Program-made: the position numbers and the translations under genes | The notes under the pieces: generated by a model | What the model saw: the letters and a program-made list of their open reading frames with translations, nothing else | Told to the model about the DNA's origin: nothing | Database searches by the model: none | DNA from: an uncultured Oscillibacter sp. | GTDB lineage: Bacteria > Bacillota > Clostridia > Oscillospirales > Oscillospiraceae | Length of the DNA: 64,000 bases | Assembly: GCA_910588005.1 (NCBI GenBank) | Contig: CAJUQM010000003.1 | Coordinates: 1 to 64,000 of the forward strand | Reading direction: 5' to 3' | Shown: positions 52,837 through 61,179 of the stretch, piece by piece | Position numbering within the stretch: position 1 is the first letter of the stretch | Layout of the letters: the number at the start of each line of letters is the position of its first letter

Positions 52837-53790
52837 ATGGTGCGCAATGAATTTACCTTCCCCTCCGCCGACGGAAAGACCGCGGTCCACGCGGTGGAAT
52901 GGCTGCCGGAGGGCCAGCCCAAGGCCGTGCTGCAGATCTCCCACGGCGTGGCGGAGTACATTCTCCGGTACGAACCCTTCGCGGAATATCTCACCGTCCG
53001 GGGCTTCGCGGTGGCGGGGCACGACCACTTGGGCCACGGCAGTTCCGTGGCTCCCGGCGGAGCACGGCTGTACTTTGGTCCCAAAGGCAGCTGGCACTGG
53101 GTGGTGGATGACATCTACACCCGCCGGGACCTGCTGGGAAAGCGTTTTCCCGGCATCCCCCTCTTCCTGCTGGGCCATTCCATGGGTTCCTTCCTGGCCC
53201 GCACTTACCTCATTCGCTACCCCGGCACCCTGGACGGAGCCATTCTCATGGGCACCGGGCAGATGTCTTCCGCCCTGATTGCCGGCGGCAGGGCCGTCTC
53301 CGCGCTGGAACGGCGGAAAGTTGGTGCAGACCATGCTTCCCCCACGGTGGATAAGCTGGCCTTTGGGTCCTACAATAAAGTTTTTGCCCCCAACCGTACA
53401 GATTTTGACTGGTTGTCTCTGGACCCGGAGAACATAGACCGGTACATTGAAGACCCGCTCTGCGGCGGCAACGTCTCCGTTGGACTCTTTCGAGAGATGC
53501 TGAGCGGACTTCGCTTTATCGCCAAGCCGGAAAACCTGAAAAAGATGAACGCCAACACCCCTATCCTCTTTATCTCGGGAGCTATGGACCCGGTGGGAAA
53601 CTGCGGCAAGGGCGTACAGAGGGCTTACCGCAGCTTCCAAAAGGCTGGGGCACGGGACGTGTCCATCCGCCTCTATCCGGAGCTGCGCCATGAGATTTTA
53701 AACGAGGCCTGCCGGGAGGACGTCTACCGGGATCTCTATCAGTGGCTCAGCGAAAAGCTGTCCAACGGCACTAAATACTCCAGCCGGTAA
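52837..53790 (+). CDS. Alpha/beta hydrolase, monoacylglycerol-lipase-like (S33)
   Basis: A 317-residue hydrolase: HGVAEYILRYEPFAEYLTVR, DHLGHGSS, the nucleophile elbow GHSMGSFLAR (Ser near 119), Asp in FISGAMDPVG and His in YPELRHEILNE. It acts on lipid or aromatic esters. ATG 52837 follows AGGGGGG. Its end overlaps the convergent gene by 20 nt. Confidence 0.88.
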   Translation: MVRNEFTFPSADGKTAVHAVEWLPEGQPKAVLQISHGVAEYILRYEPFAEYLTVRGFAVAGHDHLGHGSSVAPGGARLYFGPKGSWHWVVDDIYTRRDLLGKRFPGIPLFLLGHSMGSFLARTYLIRYPGTLDGAILMGTGQMSSALIAGGRAVSALERRKVGADHASPTVDKLAFGSYNKVFAPNRTDFDWLSLDPENIDRYIEDPLCGGNVSVGLFREMLSGLRFIAKPENLKKMNANTPILFISGAMDPVGNCGKGVQRAYRSFQKAGARDVSIRLYPELRHEILNEACREDVYRDLYQWLSEKLSNGTKYSSR

Positions 53791-54298
53791 CCCGCAGCTC
53801 CTCCACGTCGTGCGTCACCCACAAAAACCGGGCAGAACACACCGCATCCACGGAGAACAACAGCAAAAACCCAAAGGTGGCCCATGCCGGAATCTCCGCC
53901 GCCAAAGCCGCCACCAGCGGATGGACATACCAGACGGCCAGCGCCGTCAGCACCCCCCAGGCCAGGGTGAACGGCAGACAGACCCGCCCCTGCAAGTTGC
54001 CGGCCATCTGGGAATAGTCCCAAAACCGCACTCCCAGGAGGAACTCATAGGCCCAGTGGACGGCATACTCCACCGCCGTGGTCACCGCCGCTCCGGCGGC
54101 CACCATCCAAACTCCCTGCCGCCATGACTCAGGCAGGGCCAGCACCGCCAGCATCCCCAGTCCATACACCGGGCACAGCGGGAGCAGCAAAAAACACTTG
54201 CGTTCCCGGCGCTCCGCCCGGGTGGCCGCCGCAAAGGCACGCTCCACCAGATATCCCCCAAAACTGTAGATCCAAAAGAACCAGAGTAAATCTGTCAT
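53771..54298 (-). CDS. CmpB-type (ABC type IV-like) integral membrane protein
   Basis: A 175-residue membrane protein: WFFWIYSFGGYLVERAFAAA at the start, VTTAVEYAVHWAYEFLLGVRFWDYS in the middle in two parts, and five predicted helices. It fits the 'putative ABC-transporter type IV' (CmpB) family, a name that is not biochemically grounded. ATG 54298 follows GGAGG. Confidence 0.65.
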   Translation of the reverse strand: MTDLLWFFWIYSFGGYLVERAFAAATRAERRERKCFLLLPLCPVYGLGMLAVLALPESWRQGVWMVAAGAAVTTAVEYAVHWAYEFLLGVRFWDYSQMAGNLQGRVCLPFTLAWGVLTALAVWYVHPLVAALAAEIPAWATFGFLLLFSVDAVCSARFLWVTHDVEELRVTGWSI

Positions 54299-54402
54299 AT
54301 ACCAAACCTCCTGCCTCCCATTCTTTCCCCAGGGATGGCGGAATATCCCGTTTCCCCGCTGGCAGATTTTTCGTGGTATCACCAGAGAAAGAGGTTGTTT
54401 AT

Positions 54403-54975
54403 ATGCCGGATACATGGGAATCTCTACAGGCGGAATGCTTACAGTGCCGGGGCTGCGCCCTGGCGGAAACCCGCACCAACGTGGTCTTTGGCGACGGAGC
54501 TACGGACGCGGAAATCCTCTTTGTGGGCGAAGGTCCCGGACAGCACGAGGACGAACAGGGCCTGCCCTTTGTGGGCCGGGGCGGCCAGCTGCTGGACGAT
54601 ATGCTGGAGATGATCGGCCTGGACCGCACCAAGGTATACATCGCCAACGTGGTCAAATGCCGTCCGCCCCAGAACCGGGACCCGCTGAACGTGGAGGAGG
54701 ACGCCTGCATCGGCTACCTTCAGCGTCAGATCGCCCTTCTGCAGCCCAAAATTTTGGTGTGTCTGGGGCGGATCGCCGCCAAAGCCATTATCAAAGAGGA
54801 CTTCAAGATCACCCGGGAGCACGGCCAGTGGTTTGAGCGGGACGGTATCCAGATGACCGCCGTCTATCACCCGGCGGCCCTGCTGCGGGACCCCCGAAAG
54901 CGGCCGGAGACCTTTGAGGATCTCAAGGCCATCCAGGCCAAGGCCCGGGAGCTGTGCCGCCGCACGAAGATCTGA
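54403..54975 (+). CDS. Family 4 uracil-DNA glycosylase (Fe-S)
   Basis: A 190-residue DNA repair enzyme removing uracil. The [4Fe-4S] ligands fit Cys15, Cys18, Cys86 and Cys102 (CLQCRGC; VVKCRPPQNRDP; DACIGYL). The active-site loop is GEGPGQHEDEQGLPFVGRGG and the late motif is YHPAALLRDPRKR. ATG 54403 follows AGAGG. Confidence 0.92.
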   Translation: MPDTWESLQAECLQCRGCALAETRTNVVFGDGATDAEILFVGEGPGQHEDEQGLPFVGRGGQLLDDMLEMIGLDRTKVYIANVVKCRPPQNRDPLNVEEDACIGYLQRQIALLQPKILVCLGRIAAKAIIKEDFKITREHGQWFERDGIQMTAVYHPAALLRDPRKRPETFEDLKAIQAKARELCRRTKI

Positions 54976-55036
54976 TCCCGGCCGGAAAGCGCCCCGCGAG
55001 ATTTTCGGCTGGATTGTACTCATGTCCCCTATCGGA

Positions 55037-55080
55037 CAGGCCGGAGGGGGAAGCTGAGATCAGCTTCCCCCTCCGGCCTG
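55037..55080. terminator. Perfect 21-bp hairpin between convergent genes
   Basis: CAGGCCGGAGGGGGAAGCTGA written in two parts: CAGGCCGGAGG and GGGAAGCTGA, followed by GA and the exact complement. It lies between the glycosylase and the anti-sigma gene. No T run follows on either strand. Confidence 0.6.
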
Positions 55081-55127
55081 CCTTATGTGCCACTAAACTG
55101 CGCTTATCCGTTGATATAGTGGTTCTT

Positions 55128-56033
55128 TTATTCAGAAAGCCCCTTTCCTCCCGCGGGGCTGAGGATGATGGTCGTATCGCCGTCCTCCGTCTCCTGTCTG
55201 TCGGCCTCGTAATCCTCCATAGGAGTGCGGTCATTGGTCCACCCCATATCATATTCGCTCAGGAACGCGTCAACCGCCGATGGATCCGCCTTGTCCGGGT
55301 CCAGAGGCAGCGTGAAGAGGGCTTGGACGCCGGTAAAATCATCGCAGAAGGCAATGGTCCCGTCGCCATTGACGGTGAAGACCGTGTTGTTGGGAACGCC
55401 GCCCTCGTAGAAGGCCATATACACCGTGTGACCGGCAAACTTCTCAATGCTCTCCGTGTCCAGCAAGTAATAGTAGACGCCGTCCTCAGCAAAACCGCTG
55501 GCAAAGGCCCCCAGGGTCCAGTTGTTCACCGCAGTGGGGCTGCATCCGGCCACCAGGGGGGTCATCGTATAACTGCTAAAATCAAAGGTCTCGTTATCCA
55601 GCGGTTCTCCGTCCAAGCGGCGAAGAGACAGCACCGCGTAGGTATGGGCGGTGTCCAGGTCCTGATTCTGCACATCCAGATTCTCTCCGGAGACCAGACC
55701 CAGCAGAGTGACGGCAAAGCCCCCGGTTTCCACGGTCTCGTTGATGGAAATGGCATCTTCGCTCTCAAAGGCCTCCGCCAATAAGGGCTGGTCATGGTGT
55801 TCCGCCACCTGGGCGGGTGTCAGCCACACCATGGCGGCAGACACGGATACAGCCAAAAGCGCCACGGCGGCCGCCAGCGAAACCGCCAGCTTTTTTGTCT
55901 TGCTGAAATTCATAGATCGATTCTCCTTTTCCAATTCACGGGCGCGCTGGCGCAGCAGGTTCGCCGTCCGCTCCTGAAAGCCGGCGGAAAAGGGGATCTG
56001 GTCAAAGGCTTTACGGTACTCTTCCCGTTTCAT
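55128..56033 (-). CDS. Putative anti-sigma factor (DUF4179-like)
   Basis: A 301-residue protein with a cytosolic N-terminus (KREEYRKAFDQIPFSAGFQE), one transmembrane helix (LAVSLAAAVALLAVSVSAAM, near 50-70) and an extracytoplasmic domain of beta type. The ATG overlaps the sigma-factor stop (TGATG), the classical sigma/anti-sigma pairing. It probably holds the sigma factor until an envelope signal arrives. Confidence 0.75.
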   Translation of the reverse strand: MKREEYRKAFDQIPFSAGFQERTANLLRQRARELEKENRSMNFSKTKKLAVSLAAAVALLAVSVSAAMVWLTPAQVAEHHDQPLLAEAFESEDAISINETVETGGFAVTLLGLVSGENLDVQNQDLDTAHTYAVLSLRRLDGEPLDNETFDFSSYTMTPLVAGCSPTAVNNWTLGAFASGFAEDGVYYYLLDTESIEKFAGHTVYMAFYEGGVPNNTVFTVNGDGTIAFCDDFTGVQALFTLPLDPDKADPSAVDAFLSEYDMGWTNDRTPMEDYEADRQETEDGDTTIILSPAGGKGLSE

Positions 56034-56509
56034 CACACATCCTCCTTCAGTATCTGCCGCAGCCGCTCCCGGCCACGGGCCAGGCGGGTGCCCACCGTGG
56101 CGGCGGGCAGGCCCAGCGTCTTTGCGATTTCTTTGATGGAATACCCCTCGTAGTAGTAGAGGTGGATAACAGCGCTGTACTTGTCCGGAAGCGCCCGGAC
56201 AGCGGAAACGAGAGAGAGCGTATCCTCCTGGGCCGCCGGCTCCGCCGCCTCCTCCAGGGGGAGGTTCCGGTGCTCCGCCGAGCGGCGGATGTCGCTGGCG
56301 CGGTGGAGCGTGGTCCGGATCAGCCATGCCTTTTCATGCTCACTGTCCCGGAACACGGGGCGGGCGGTCAGCAGCTTTAAAAACACCTCCTGCACGGCGT
56401 CCTCCGCGTCGGCGGGGGAGTCCAGCCGGGTAGCCGCTAAGTGCAGCAGCATGGAACTATACCGCTCCACGATGCGGGAAATGATTTCATCGGTACCAAA
56501 TGAAACCAC
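56033..56509 (-). CDS. ECF-type RNA polymerase sigma factor
   Basis: A 158-residue sigma-70 family protein. Region 2 is DSPADAEDAVQEVFLKLLTA with WLIRTTLHRASDIRR; region 4 is PDKYSAVIHLYYYEGYSIKE and LGLPAATVGTRLARGRERLR. GTG 56509 is chosen because AAAGGAG lies 8 nt before it; an ATG at 56560 would add a tail without a ribosome site. It is followed directly by its putative anti-sigma. Confidence 0.88.
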   Translation of the reverse strand: MVSFGTDEIISRIVERYSSMLLHLAATRLDSPADAEDAVQEVFLKLLTARPVFRDSEHEKAWLIRTTLHRASDIRRSAEHRNLPLEEAAEPAAQEDTLSLVSAVRALPDKYSAVIHLYYYEGYSIKEIAKTLGLPAATVGTRLARGRERLRQILKEDV

Positions 56510-56638
56510 GTTCTCACTCCTTTCACCCATAACACGGATAAAACCCGGGATATTTTTCAAACGGCCAAAAACTTTTTCTCACTGACTGCAAATACCGCCG
56601 CGCCCGGAGGCGCGGCGGCAGTCTTCTCTATGTACGGA

Positions 56639-57262
56639 TCAACGGATGGAGCGGATTGCCAAGGCACAGCCCTCCGGCAGGGCGGCGGACAGCAGCAGCC
56701 GCACATTCGCCTCGGCCTTTGTGGCAGCCTCCTCCAAAAGGCCGCTCTCCAGGGCCTTTTGCTCCATGGCGTCTTTCTGCTCCGCCTGGAACGCGGCAAA
56801 GTCCTCCACTGTAAAGGGGTTGAAGATGCTGGCCTTTTCGTCGAAGATCTCCACGCTTCCCTCGTCCATCTCATGGGAGAGGATCTCCGCCTCCGGCAGC
56901 CGGACGGTGACACCCCCCTCTCCCACCTCCACCAGGGCCTTTTCCAGGTCAATACCGGCCTTGATCTCCCCATCGTAAGTGAGGATAAAGCGCTTGGTGG
57001 TAAAGGGAAGCCGCACGCCGTAAAAGTCGCTGCCATTTTCAAACTGGGCCATATTGGTGTAGTGGTAATTCACCACGGCCAGCTCGCTGATCTCCGTCAG
57101 CTGGGACCGGAGCACCACAGCGTCAATCTGCGGCGGTTGGGCTGCAGCGTCCGCCGCGGCCCGCCCCGCAAAAAAGCACCCCAGGCCCACTGCGGCACAG
57201 AGGATCATCCCCAGCACCAGCGTCCGGACAAATTTCAAGGGATGGAGTTTTGTCTCCTGCAT
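56639..57262 (-). CDS. DUF4230 membrane-anchored protein
   Basis: A 207-residue protein with one N-terminal transmembrane helix (TLVLGMILCAAVGLGCFFAG) and a DUF4230 domain: LRSQLTEISELAVVNYHYTN, then YDGEIKAGIDLEKA and VRLPEAEILSHEMD. The activity is unknown. ATG 57262 follows AGAGGAG. Confidence 0.75.
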   Translation of the reverse strand: MQETKLHPLKFVRTLVLGMILCAAVGLGCFFAGRAAADAAAQPPQIDAVVLRSQLTEISELAVVNYHYTNMAQFENGSDFYGVRLPFTTKRFILTYDGEIKAGIDLEKALVEVGEGGVTVRLPEAEILSHEMDEGSVEIFDEKASIFNPFTVEDFAAFQAEQKDAMEQKALESGLLEEAATKAEANVRLLLSAALPEGCALAIRSIR

Positions 57263-57362
57263 AACGGCTCCTCTCTGCCCAGGAGGCGGGCGTGCGGAGT
57301 TTTTCTCCATGATACCCGAAACCACCGCAAAAAGCAAGAGGAAGCGTCTTCCGGCCAAAGTG

Positions 57363-57385
57363 CGGGCCGCCCTTCGGGCGGCCCG
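57363..57385 (-). terminator. Hairpin after spoVAD
   Basis: CGGGCCGCCC and GGGCGGCCCG with a 3-nt loop, 17 nt after the stop; the T run is poor. Confidence 0.55.
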
Positions 57386-57401
57386 TCCAAATCCGGTCTT
57401 A

Positions 57402-58418
57402 TCACTTCTCCGCGGAGATGCACACGGCGTGGCAGATCCCAGGGATCGACTCGCCCTGAAAGCTGGACGTGGGGGAGAGCAGCGCCCCGGTGGGGGCAAA
57501 CACGATCTTCTTCCAAACGCCCCGCTGCATCTGCGTCAAAAGATACCCGTTGAGCACAGAGGCAGAGCACCCGCAGCCGGAGGCCCCGGCATGCATGTCC
57601 TGACTCTCCCGGTCATACAGCAGCAGTCCGCAGTCCTGGAAATTGTCCCCCAGCTCCACGCCGTCCCGGGAGAAAAAATCCCGGACGATTCCGTGGCCCA
57701 GCTCCCCTAAATCACCGGTGACAATGAGGTCATAGTCCTTTGGGGCCGTCCCCGTGTCCCGGAAGAACGCGGCCAGGGTATCATAAGCGGCCGGGGCCAT
57801 GGCCGCCCCCATGTTATTGGGGTCGGTGATTCCCTTGTCCACAATCTTGCCGCAGGTGACATGGGTGATATAAGGACCGGCCCCCTCCCGGCCGAGGACC
57901 GTACAGCCGGATGCGGTGGCCGTCCACTGGGCGGTAGGGGTCCGCTGGCTGCCGTAGGGCACCGGCATGCGGTACTGCCGTTCGGCCGTGCAGAAATGGG
58001 AGGACGTGACAGCAATGGCCCGCTCCGTAAACCCTCCGTCGATCAGCATCGCCGCCAGGGACAGTGACTCCCCCATGGTGGAACAGGCGCCATACAGCCC
58101 GTAGAATGGAATCCCAAGCTCCCGCAGGCCGAAGGAGGAGCCAATGCACTGGTTCAGCAGATCGCCCGCCAAAATATAGCCGATATCCTTTGGCTTCAGC
58201 TTGGCCTGTTCCAGCGCGCGCCGGACCACCTTTTTCTGCATGGCCGACTCCGCCTTCTCCCAGGTCTTCTCTCCAAAAAAGGAGTCCTGGCTCAACTCGT
58301 CAAAATATCCCGACAGAGGACCCTGCCCCTCAAATTTTCCGCCGATATTGGCAAAGGACAGCACGGAGGGGGGATTTGACAGCGCGACGGTCCGCTGGCC
58401 AATTCGCTTTTCGTTCAT
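57402..58418 (-). CDS. spoVAD: Stage V sporulation protein AD
   Basis: A 338-residue thiolase-fold protein that binds dipicolinic acid during its uptake into the forespore. Typical are FANIGGKFEGQGPLSGYFDE, AGDLLNQCIGSSFGLRELGI, YGACSTMGESL, MGAAMAPAAYDTLAAF and GDLGELGHGI. ATG 58418 follows ACGAGGTG at 7 nt. No spoVAC or spoVAE is adjacent: a solo copy. It shows the organism's line is spore-forming. Confidence 0.92.
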   Translation of the reverse strand: MNEKRIGQRTVALSNPPSVLSFANIGGKFEGQGPLSGYFDELSQDSFFGEKTWEKAESAMQKKVVRRALEQAKLKPKDIGYILAGDLLNQCIGSSFGLRELGIPFYGLYGACSTMGESLSLAAMLIDGGFTERAIAVTSSHFCTAERQYRMPVPYGSQRTPTAQWTATASGCTVLGREGAGPYITHVTCGKIVDKGITDPNNMGAAMAPAAYDTLAAFFRDTGTAPKDYDLIVTGDLGELGHGIVRDFFSRDGVELGDNFQDCGLLLYDRESQDMHAGASGCGCSASVLNGYLLTQMQRGVWKKIVFAPTGALLSPTSSFQGESIPGICHAVCISAEK

Positions 58419-58541
58419 GAGCGCCACCTCGTTTTGATGGATTTTTCATAGGATGCCCCAAAGATCCCCGGAATATGACTTGATCCCGGAACCGCACAGC
58501 CTGTGCCGCCCCACAGATCCGGCACGGCCGCCTTCCGGAAT

Positions 58542-58570
58542 TTGACTTTTTTCTTTGGGAGTGGTATGCT
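58542..58570 (+). promoter_or_regulatory. Promoter of the bceR-like gene
   Basis: -35 TTGACT (58542-58547), 17-nt spacer, -10 TATGCT (58565-58570). Confidence 0.75.
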
Positions 58571-58601
58571 CCAGACGACATCAACAAAGAGGAGGCAATC
58601 C

Positions 58602-59282
58602 ATGTACCGGATCTTTATCGTGGAGGACGACGCCGTCATCGCCGGAGCCATGCGGCGTCATTTGGAGAGCTGGGGCTATCAGGTGGCCTGCGCGGAGCGG
58701 TTTGACAACGTCCTCGGGGAGTTCGCCGCCTTTGCCCCGCAGCTGGTGCTGCTGGACATCTCTCTGCCCTTTTTCAACGGCTATCACTGGTGCGTGGAGA
58801 TCCGCAGGATCTCTAAGGTGCCGATTATCTTCGTCTCCTCCGCCTCCGACAATTTAAATGTAGTGACCGCCATGCAGATGGGCGGGGACGACCTGCTGCC
58901 CAAACCCTTTGACCTCCAGGTTCTCTCTGCGAAAGTCCAAGCCGCTCTGCGCCGGGCCTATGACTTCGGCCCCACGGCCCAGCTGCTCTCCTGTGGAGGA
59001 GCGGTTCTGAACGTCTCCGACGGTACGCTGACGGCGGCGGGCCAGCGGGTGGAACTGACCAAAAACGAGTATAAAATCTTGCAGCTTCTGCTGGAGCACA
59101 AGGGGGAGATTGTCAGCCGGGAGGCTATTATGGCTGCCCTGTGGGCCTCGGACAGCTTTGTGGACGAAAACACGCTGTCCGTCAATGTCAACCGCCTGCG
59201 GAAAAAGCTGGACGGCGCGGGATTGGCCGGCCTGATTCGCACCCGCAAGGGCGCGGGCTATCTGGTGGAGGAGCCGTCATGA
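58602..59282 (+). CDS. BceR-like response regulator
   Basis: A 226-residue OmpR-type regulator. Receiver: VEDD acidic pair, phospho-acceptor Asp52 in LLDISLPFF, Lys101 in LLPKPFD. The C-terminal winged helix is ELTKNEYKILQLLLEHKGEI, with NTLSVNVNRLRKKL. ATG 58602 follows AGAGGAGG. The stop overlaps the kinase ATG (ATGA). Confidence 0.92.
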   Translation: MYRIFIVEDDAVIAGAMRRHLESWGYQVACAERFDNVLGEFAAFAPQLVLLDISLPFFNGYHWCVEIRRISKVPIIFVSSASDNLNVVTAMQMGGDDLLPKPFDLQVLSAKVQAALRRAYDFGPTAQLLSCGGAVLNVSDGTLTAAGQRVELTKNEYKILQLLLEHKGEIVSREAIMAALWASDSFVDENTLSVNVNRLRKKLDGAGLAGLIRTRKGAGYLVEEPS

Positions 59283-60273
59283 GTCTGCTTGCGTCGTATC
59301 TGCGGCGGCAGTATAAACTGCTGCTGCTGTTGGCAGGCTTTTTCTGTATCTTTGCGGCGGTATTTTCGCTGTACACCCTGCCGGTAGAGGCGGTGGCCTA
59401 CGCGGGGCTGCTGTGCTTTCTTTTGGGGCTGGCGCTGTTCGCCGTGGGATACGCCTGTTTCCGCTCCCGGCACCGGGAGCTGCAGCGGCTGCTGCGGCAG
59501 GTTCAGGAAAAAGTTCTGCCCCTGCCGCCTGCCAGGGGGCTGCTGGAGGAGGACTATCAGTCTCTGGTCCAGGCGCTGTGCCGCGACCGGGCAAGACTCG
59601 CCATGGAAAATGAAAACCGCCTGCGGGACATGACGGATTACTACACGCTCTGGGCACATCAGATCAAAACCCCCATCGCCGCCCTGGGGCTTCTGCTTCA
59701 GGAGACCGGGGAAAGCGGTCCCTTGGAGGTGGAACTCTTAAAGATCGAACAGTATGTGGAGATGGTCCTCTCCTACCTGCGGCTGGACAGCGGCTGGACA
59801 GCGACTCCACAGACTACGTCCTTCGGGACTGCCAGCTGGACGAAATCCTCCGTCAGGCGGTGCGGAAGCTTGCCAAGATGTTTATTTTGAAAAAAATTAC
59901 GCTGGATTTTCAGGAGACGGGAAAAACGGTTCTGACAGACGGAAAATGGCTGGCTTTTGTGGTGGAGCAGGTTCTCTCCAACGCCCTGAAATACACGCCG
60001 GAGGGCGGGACCATCCGCATCTACGGAGACGGAGACACCGTTGTCATCTCCGACAGCGGCATCGGCATCCAGCCCGAGGATCTGCCCAGGGTGTTTGAAA
60101 AGGGCTTTACCGGGTACAACGGCCGGACGGAGCGAAAATCCACCGGCATCGGCCTGTACCTCTGCCGCCAAGTTCTGCAGCGGCTGTGCCACGGCATTAC
60201 CATCACCTCCCGTCCCGGTCAGGGCACCCTGGTGCGTCTGGACCTGAGCCGGAGGCAGCGGGTGATGGAATAA
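59279..60273 (+). pseudogene. BceS-like sensor kinase, frameshifted by an 11-bp duplication
   Basis: A small histidine kinase with two N-terminal helices, no large sensor domain, and phospho-acceptor His127 in LWAHQIKTPIAALG. Frame 1 reaches LSYLRLDS and then goes wrong. The sequence GGCTGGACAGC occurs twice in tandem (59781-59791 and 59792-59802). Deleting one copy restores SDSTDYVLRDCQLDEILRQA and joins the ATPase part (VLSNALKYTPEGGT; DSGIGIQPEDL; STGIGLYLC), which now sits in another frame from 59860. As it stands the kinase is split and should be inactive. Confidence 0.9.
59781..59802 (+). repeat. 11-bp tandem duplication in the kinase gene
   Basis: GGCTGGACAGC repeated exactly twice; one copy would keep the frame. 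Confidence 0.95.
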
Positions 60274-60302
60274 CGGGTCGTCCCCCGTAAGGAGAGTGCC
60301 TG

Positions 60303-60320
60303 TCTTACAAAAATGTAAGA
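60303..60320. promoter_or_regulatory. BceR-box-like operator
   Basis: TCTTACA-AAAA-TGTAAGA, 7-bp arms, with a further TGTAAG half-site at 60334. It is upstream of the ABC pair, like BceR targets; the downstream -10 TATACT (60373-60378) has a poor -35, as expected for an activated promoter. Confidence 0.65.
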
Positions 60321-60325
60321 AACCG

Positions 60326-60365
60326 CGCCGGACTGTAAGCCAAATCGATGGCTGGCGGTCCGGCG
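60326..60365. other. Hairpin upstream of the ABC pair
   Basis: CGCCGGAC and GTCCGGCG arms with GCCA/TGGC inside, between the BceR-like box and the -10. Confidence 0.5.
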
Positions 60366-60411
60366 TGTCTGGTATACTGGACCCAGAATCAATTCCAAGG
60401 AGGTCTTTTCC

Positions 60412-61179
60412 ATGCCATTACTGGAAGTACAGCATCTGCAAAAGGTCTACACCACCCGCTTCGGCGGAAACCAGGTAGAGGCGCTGCGAAACGTGAATTT
60501 CTCCGTGGAGTCCGGGGAATATGTGGCTATTATGGGTGAGTCCGGCTCCGGCAAGACCACCCTCCTGAATATCTTGGCGGCCCTGGACCGCCCCACCGCG
60601 GGGGAGGTCTACCTAAACGGCAAGGCCCTCTCGGATATCCGGGAGCGGGATCTGGCGGCCTTCCGCCGGTCCCACCTGGGCTTTGTGTTCCAGGACTTCA
60701 ACCTGCTGGATACCTTCTCCCTGCAAGACAATATCTTTCTGCCCCTGGTACTGGCGGGGCAGGACTTTGCGTCCATGGACAAAACACTCCGTCCCATCGC
60801 CAAACAGCTGGGCATTTTGGATATTCTGGAAAAATATCCCTATGAGGTCTCCGGCGGGCAGAAACAGCGCTGCGCCGTGGCGCGGGCCTTGGTCACCGCT
60901 CCCCAGATCGTTCTGGCGGACGAGCCTACCGGAGCGCTGGACTCCCGTGCCTCCGACAACCTGCTGGAGCTGTTTGGAGAGATCAACGGAGAGGGGCAGA
61001 CCATTTTAATGGTGACTCACTCGGTAAAGGCTGCCAGCCACGCCGGACGGGTGCTGTTCCTGCGGGACGGGCAGGTATACCACCAGCTCTACCGGGGCGG
61101 AGAAACCCAGGAGTCCCAGTTCCGCCGCATCTCCGACACACTGACGGTATTGGCACAAGGCGGTGAGTCCCATGCGTAA
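60412..61179 (+). CDS. BceA-like ABC transporter ATPase
   Basis: A 255-residue ATPase: Walker A GESGSGKTT near 44, Q-loop FVFQDFNLLD, signature VSGGQKQRCAVARAL, Walker B IVLADEPTGALD. The LolD/BceA group frees cell-wall precursors from peptide antibiotics and signals to the kinase. ATG follows AAGGAGG. Confidence 0.92.
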   Translation: MPLLEVQHLQKVYTTRFGGNQVEALRNVNFSVESGEYVAIMGESGSGKTTLLNILAALDRPTAGEVYLNGKALSDIRERDLAAFRRSHLGFVFQDFNLLDTFSLQDNIFLPLVLAGQDFASMDKTLRPIAKQLGILDILEKYPYEVSGGQKQRCAVARALVTAPQIVLADEPTGALDSRASDNLLELFGEINGEGQTILMVTHSVKAASHAGRVLFLRDGQVYHQLYRGGETQESQFRRISDTLTVLAQGGESHA

